Below, piece by piece: positions 4,188-5,261 of a stretch of 5,261 nt of DNA. The DNA is from Bacillota bacterium (GTDB taxonomy: Bacteria; Bacillota; Clostridia; Christensenellales; CALWSW01): positions 1-5,261 of the forward strand of contig JAEYFO010000253.1 in assembly GCA_023402915.1 (NCBI GenBank), read 5' to 3'. The first letter of the stretch is position 1, and each line of letters opens with the position of its first letter. A model generated the notes under the pieces. That model ran no database searches. It was given only the letters and a program-made list of their open reading frames with translations, and was not told the origin of the DNA. Both the position numbers and the translations under genes were made by a program.

Positions 4188-5261
4188 GTAAACCGAACAT
4201 TCAAACCACCACCAAGGAGCTCAAGGATCAGTCCAAGAGCCTTTTGGAGCGGATAAAATCGCTGCATGAAAGGGTTTCCGGCTCGCTCAAGGAAATGCGC
4301 GCCGTGGAAGCCGGTCTTGCAGAAAAGGAGAAAGAGGAGAAGAAGGCCGCCGGCCAGTCTGCTCCCGCCGAGCGCCTGACGGCCTACGTCATGCCCGACG
4401 AACCCGAGCAGCCCAAGGCCGAAGCGCCCAGGCCCGCCGCACCGCAGCAGGCCCGTCCCGCGCCGCAGAGCGCCGCGCCCCGTCAGGGCCAGCAGGGCGG
4501 CTATGCCCAGCGTCCGCAGGGTCAGCCGCGCCAGGGCCAGCAGGGCGGATACGCCCAGCGCCAGGGCGGCCAGCAAGGCGGTTACAACTCCCGTCCGCAG
4601 GGCAGCCAGCAGGGCGGTTACAATTCCCGCCCGCAGGGTGGTCAGGCCCGCCAGGGTCAGCAGGGCGGTTACAATTCCCGTCCGCAGGGCGGTCAAGCCC
4701 GTCCTTCCGATCGTCCCGCCCGTCCGGCGGCTCCCGCTGCGCCCGCTTCCGGCGGCAAGGAGCGCGTGAGCAACTACGATCCCAACAAGAGCAATTATTC
4801 GCGCAACTACGATACCGAGCGCAAGGCGCGCAGCAAAAAGAGCGCCATCAAGGAAGCGCCGCCTTCCGTCCTCATGGACGACGAGGTCATGGGGTCCCGC
4901 AAGCGTCCCAACCGCAAGCAGCAGCCTGCCCGCCGTGTCGAAGCCGTCAAGATCGATCATGCGGTCATCCCTACGGAGACCGTCACCGTCAAGGAGCTCT
5001 CCGAAATCATCGGAAAGCCCGTGGCCGAGATCATCAAGAAGCTCTTCCTTCTTGGCATTATGGCCACCATCAACAACGAGATCGATTTCGACACCTGCGA
5101 GCTGATCGCTTCCGAATACGACATCACCCTTGAGCACAAGGTCGCCAAGACGAACGAAGAGGTCATGCAGGAAGCGGCCGATCAGGAGGACGAAGAGCAC
5201 GAGCTTCAGCCCCGTCCGCCGGTCGTCACCATCATGGGTCACGTCGACCACGGCAAGACCT
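4184..5261 (+). CDS. infB: Translation initiation factor IF-2, N-terminal part (cut by window end)
   Basis: IF2 is the GTPase that brings initiator tRNA to the 30S subunit and promotes subunit joining. 359 residues are present and the frame is open at the window edge, ending in the G1 loop GHVDHGKT (352-359). Order of regions: a charged, probably coiled-coil segment (about 1-56, ELKDQSKSLLERIKSLHERV); an Ala/Pro linker; a Q/G/Y/R repeat array (101-172); a basic linker; and an IF2_N domain (about 264-318, ETVTVKELSEIIGKP then GIMATINNEIDFDT) just before the GTPase domain. ATG 4184 overlaps the ylxQ stop in ATGA, with AGGGGG at 4171-4176 as ribosome binding site. About 350 residues before the G domain is long compared with the roughly 215 of Bacillus subtilis. 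The usual extreme N-terminal IF2_N copy is not evident. Identification is secure. Confidence 0.97.
   Translation, partial: MSKPNIQTTTKELKDQSKSLLERIKSLHERVSGSLKEMRAVEAGLAEKEKEEKKAAGQSAPAERLTAYVMPDEPEQPKAEAPRPAAPQQARPAPQSAAPRQGQQGGYAQRPQGQPRQGQQGGYAQRQGGQQGGYNSRPQGSQQGGYNSRPQGGQARQGQQGGYNSRPQGGQARPSDRPARPAAPAAPASGGKERVSNYDPNKSNYSRNYDTERKARSKKSAIKEAPPSVLMDDEVMGSRKRPNRKQQPARRVEAVKIDHAVIPTETVTVKELSEIIGKPVAEIIKKLFLLGIMATINNEIDFDTCELIASEYDITLEHKVAKTNEEVMQEAADQEDEEHELQPRPPVVTIMGHVDHGKT
4484..4699 (+). repeat. Coding tandem repeats in infB (QQGGY array)
   Basis: Five copies of QQGGY occur at residues 103, 119, 130, 142 and 159, in units such as QGSQQGGYNSRP and QGGQARQGQQGGYNSRP of 11-17 residues. 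At DNA level CAGCAGGGCGGTTACAA and close variants recur. The last three copies (from about 4565) are the most alike, so duplication there is recent or maintained. The segment is low-complexity, rich in Gln, Gly, Arg and Tyr, and almost certainly disordered. Confidence 0.85.

Noticed and set aside
4484..4699. Repeat array considered as CRISPR or mobile repeat
   Set aside because: The repeats are in frame, of varying length, and encode a continuous low-complexity protein region inside infB.
4145..5251. 368-residue open frame on the minus strand over infB
   Set aside because: Antisense shadow of infB. Its Leu/Ala/Thr repeats simply mirror the QQGGY coding array.

Overview
The window is a block of the conserved Firmicutes information-processing locus, all on the + strand: polC (3' end), rimP, nusA, ylxR (rnpM), ylxQ and infB (5' end). 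This is the order known from Bacillus subtilis and most Clostridia. PolC-type replicase, four-domain NusA without C-terminal AR repeats, and the YlxR/YlxQ pair point to a low-GC-lineage Gram-positive. The G+C content is high for that group (near 60 % by eye), which suggests a gut-type Clostridia lineage such as Oscillospirales or Christensenellales. That placement is inference. No mobile element, CRISPR array, tRNA or rRNA is visible.

Layout. Positions 1-990 hold the C-terminal part of PolC; the frame is broken in the first about 18 bases. Positions 991-1685 are an unusually long non-coding spacer. It starts with a strong hairpin and a good sigma-A-type promoter (1026-1054), followed within about 25 nt by a terminator-like hairpin (1077-1116). 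Next come purine-rich A-tract repeats, a GC-rich stretch dense in small hairpins, and an A-rich tract ending at the rimP ribosome binding site. rimP (1686-2153, TTG start) and nusA (2169-3299) are closely spaced. A second spacer (3300-3589) carries AT-rich and GC-rich hairpins. It is followed by ylxR (3590-3862, TTG start), ylxQ (3855-4187) and infB (4184 to window end), each overlapping the next by a few bases.

How the genes work together. RimP matures the 30S subunit, NusA modulates RNA polymerase pausing, termination and antitermination, YlxR and YlxQ are small RNA-binding proteins, and IF2 recruits initiator tRNA. The cluster thus couples transcription, RNA maturation and translation initiation. 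The promoter and leader before rimP are the likely control point for the operon.

The genes themselves are ordinary. The parts worth a second look are the two structured spacers, the frame break in polC, and a Q/G/Y/R-rich repeat array in the IF2 N-terminal region. I did not find a convincing new multi-gene system.
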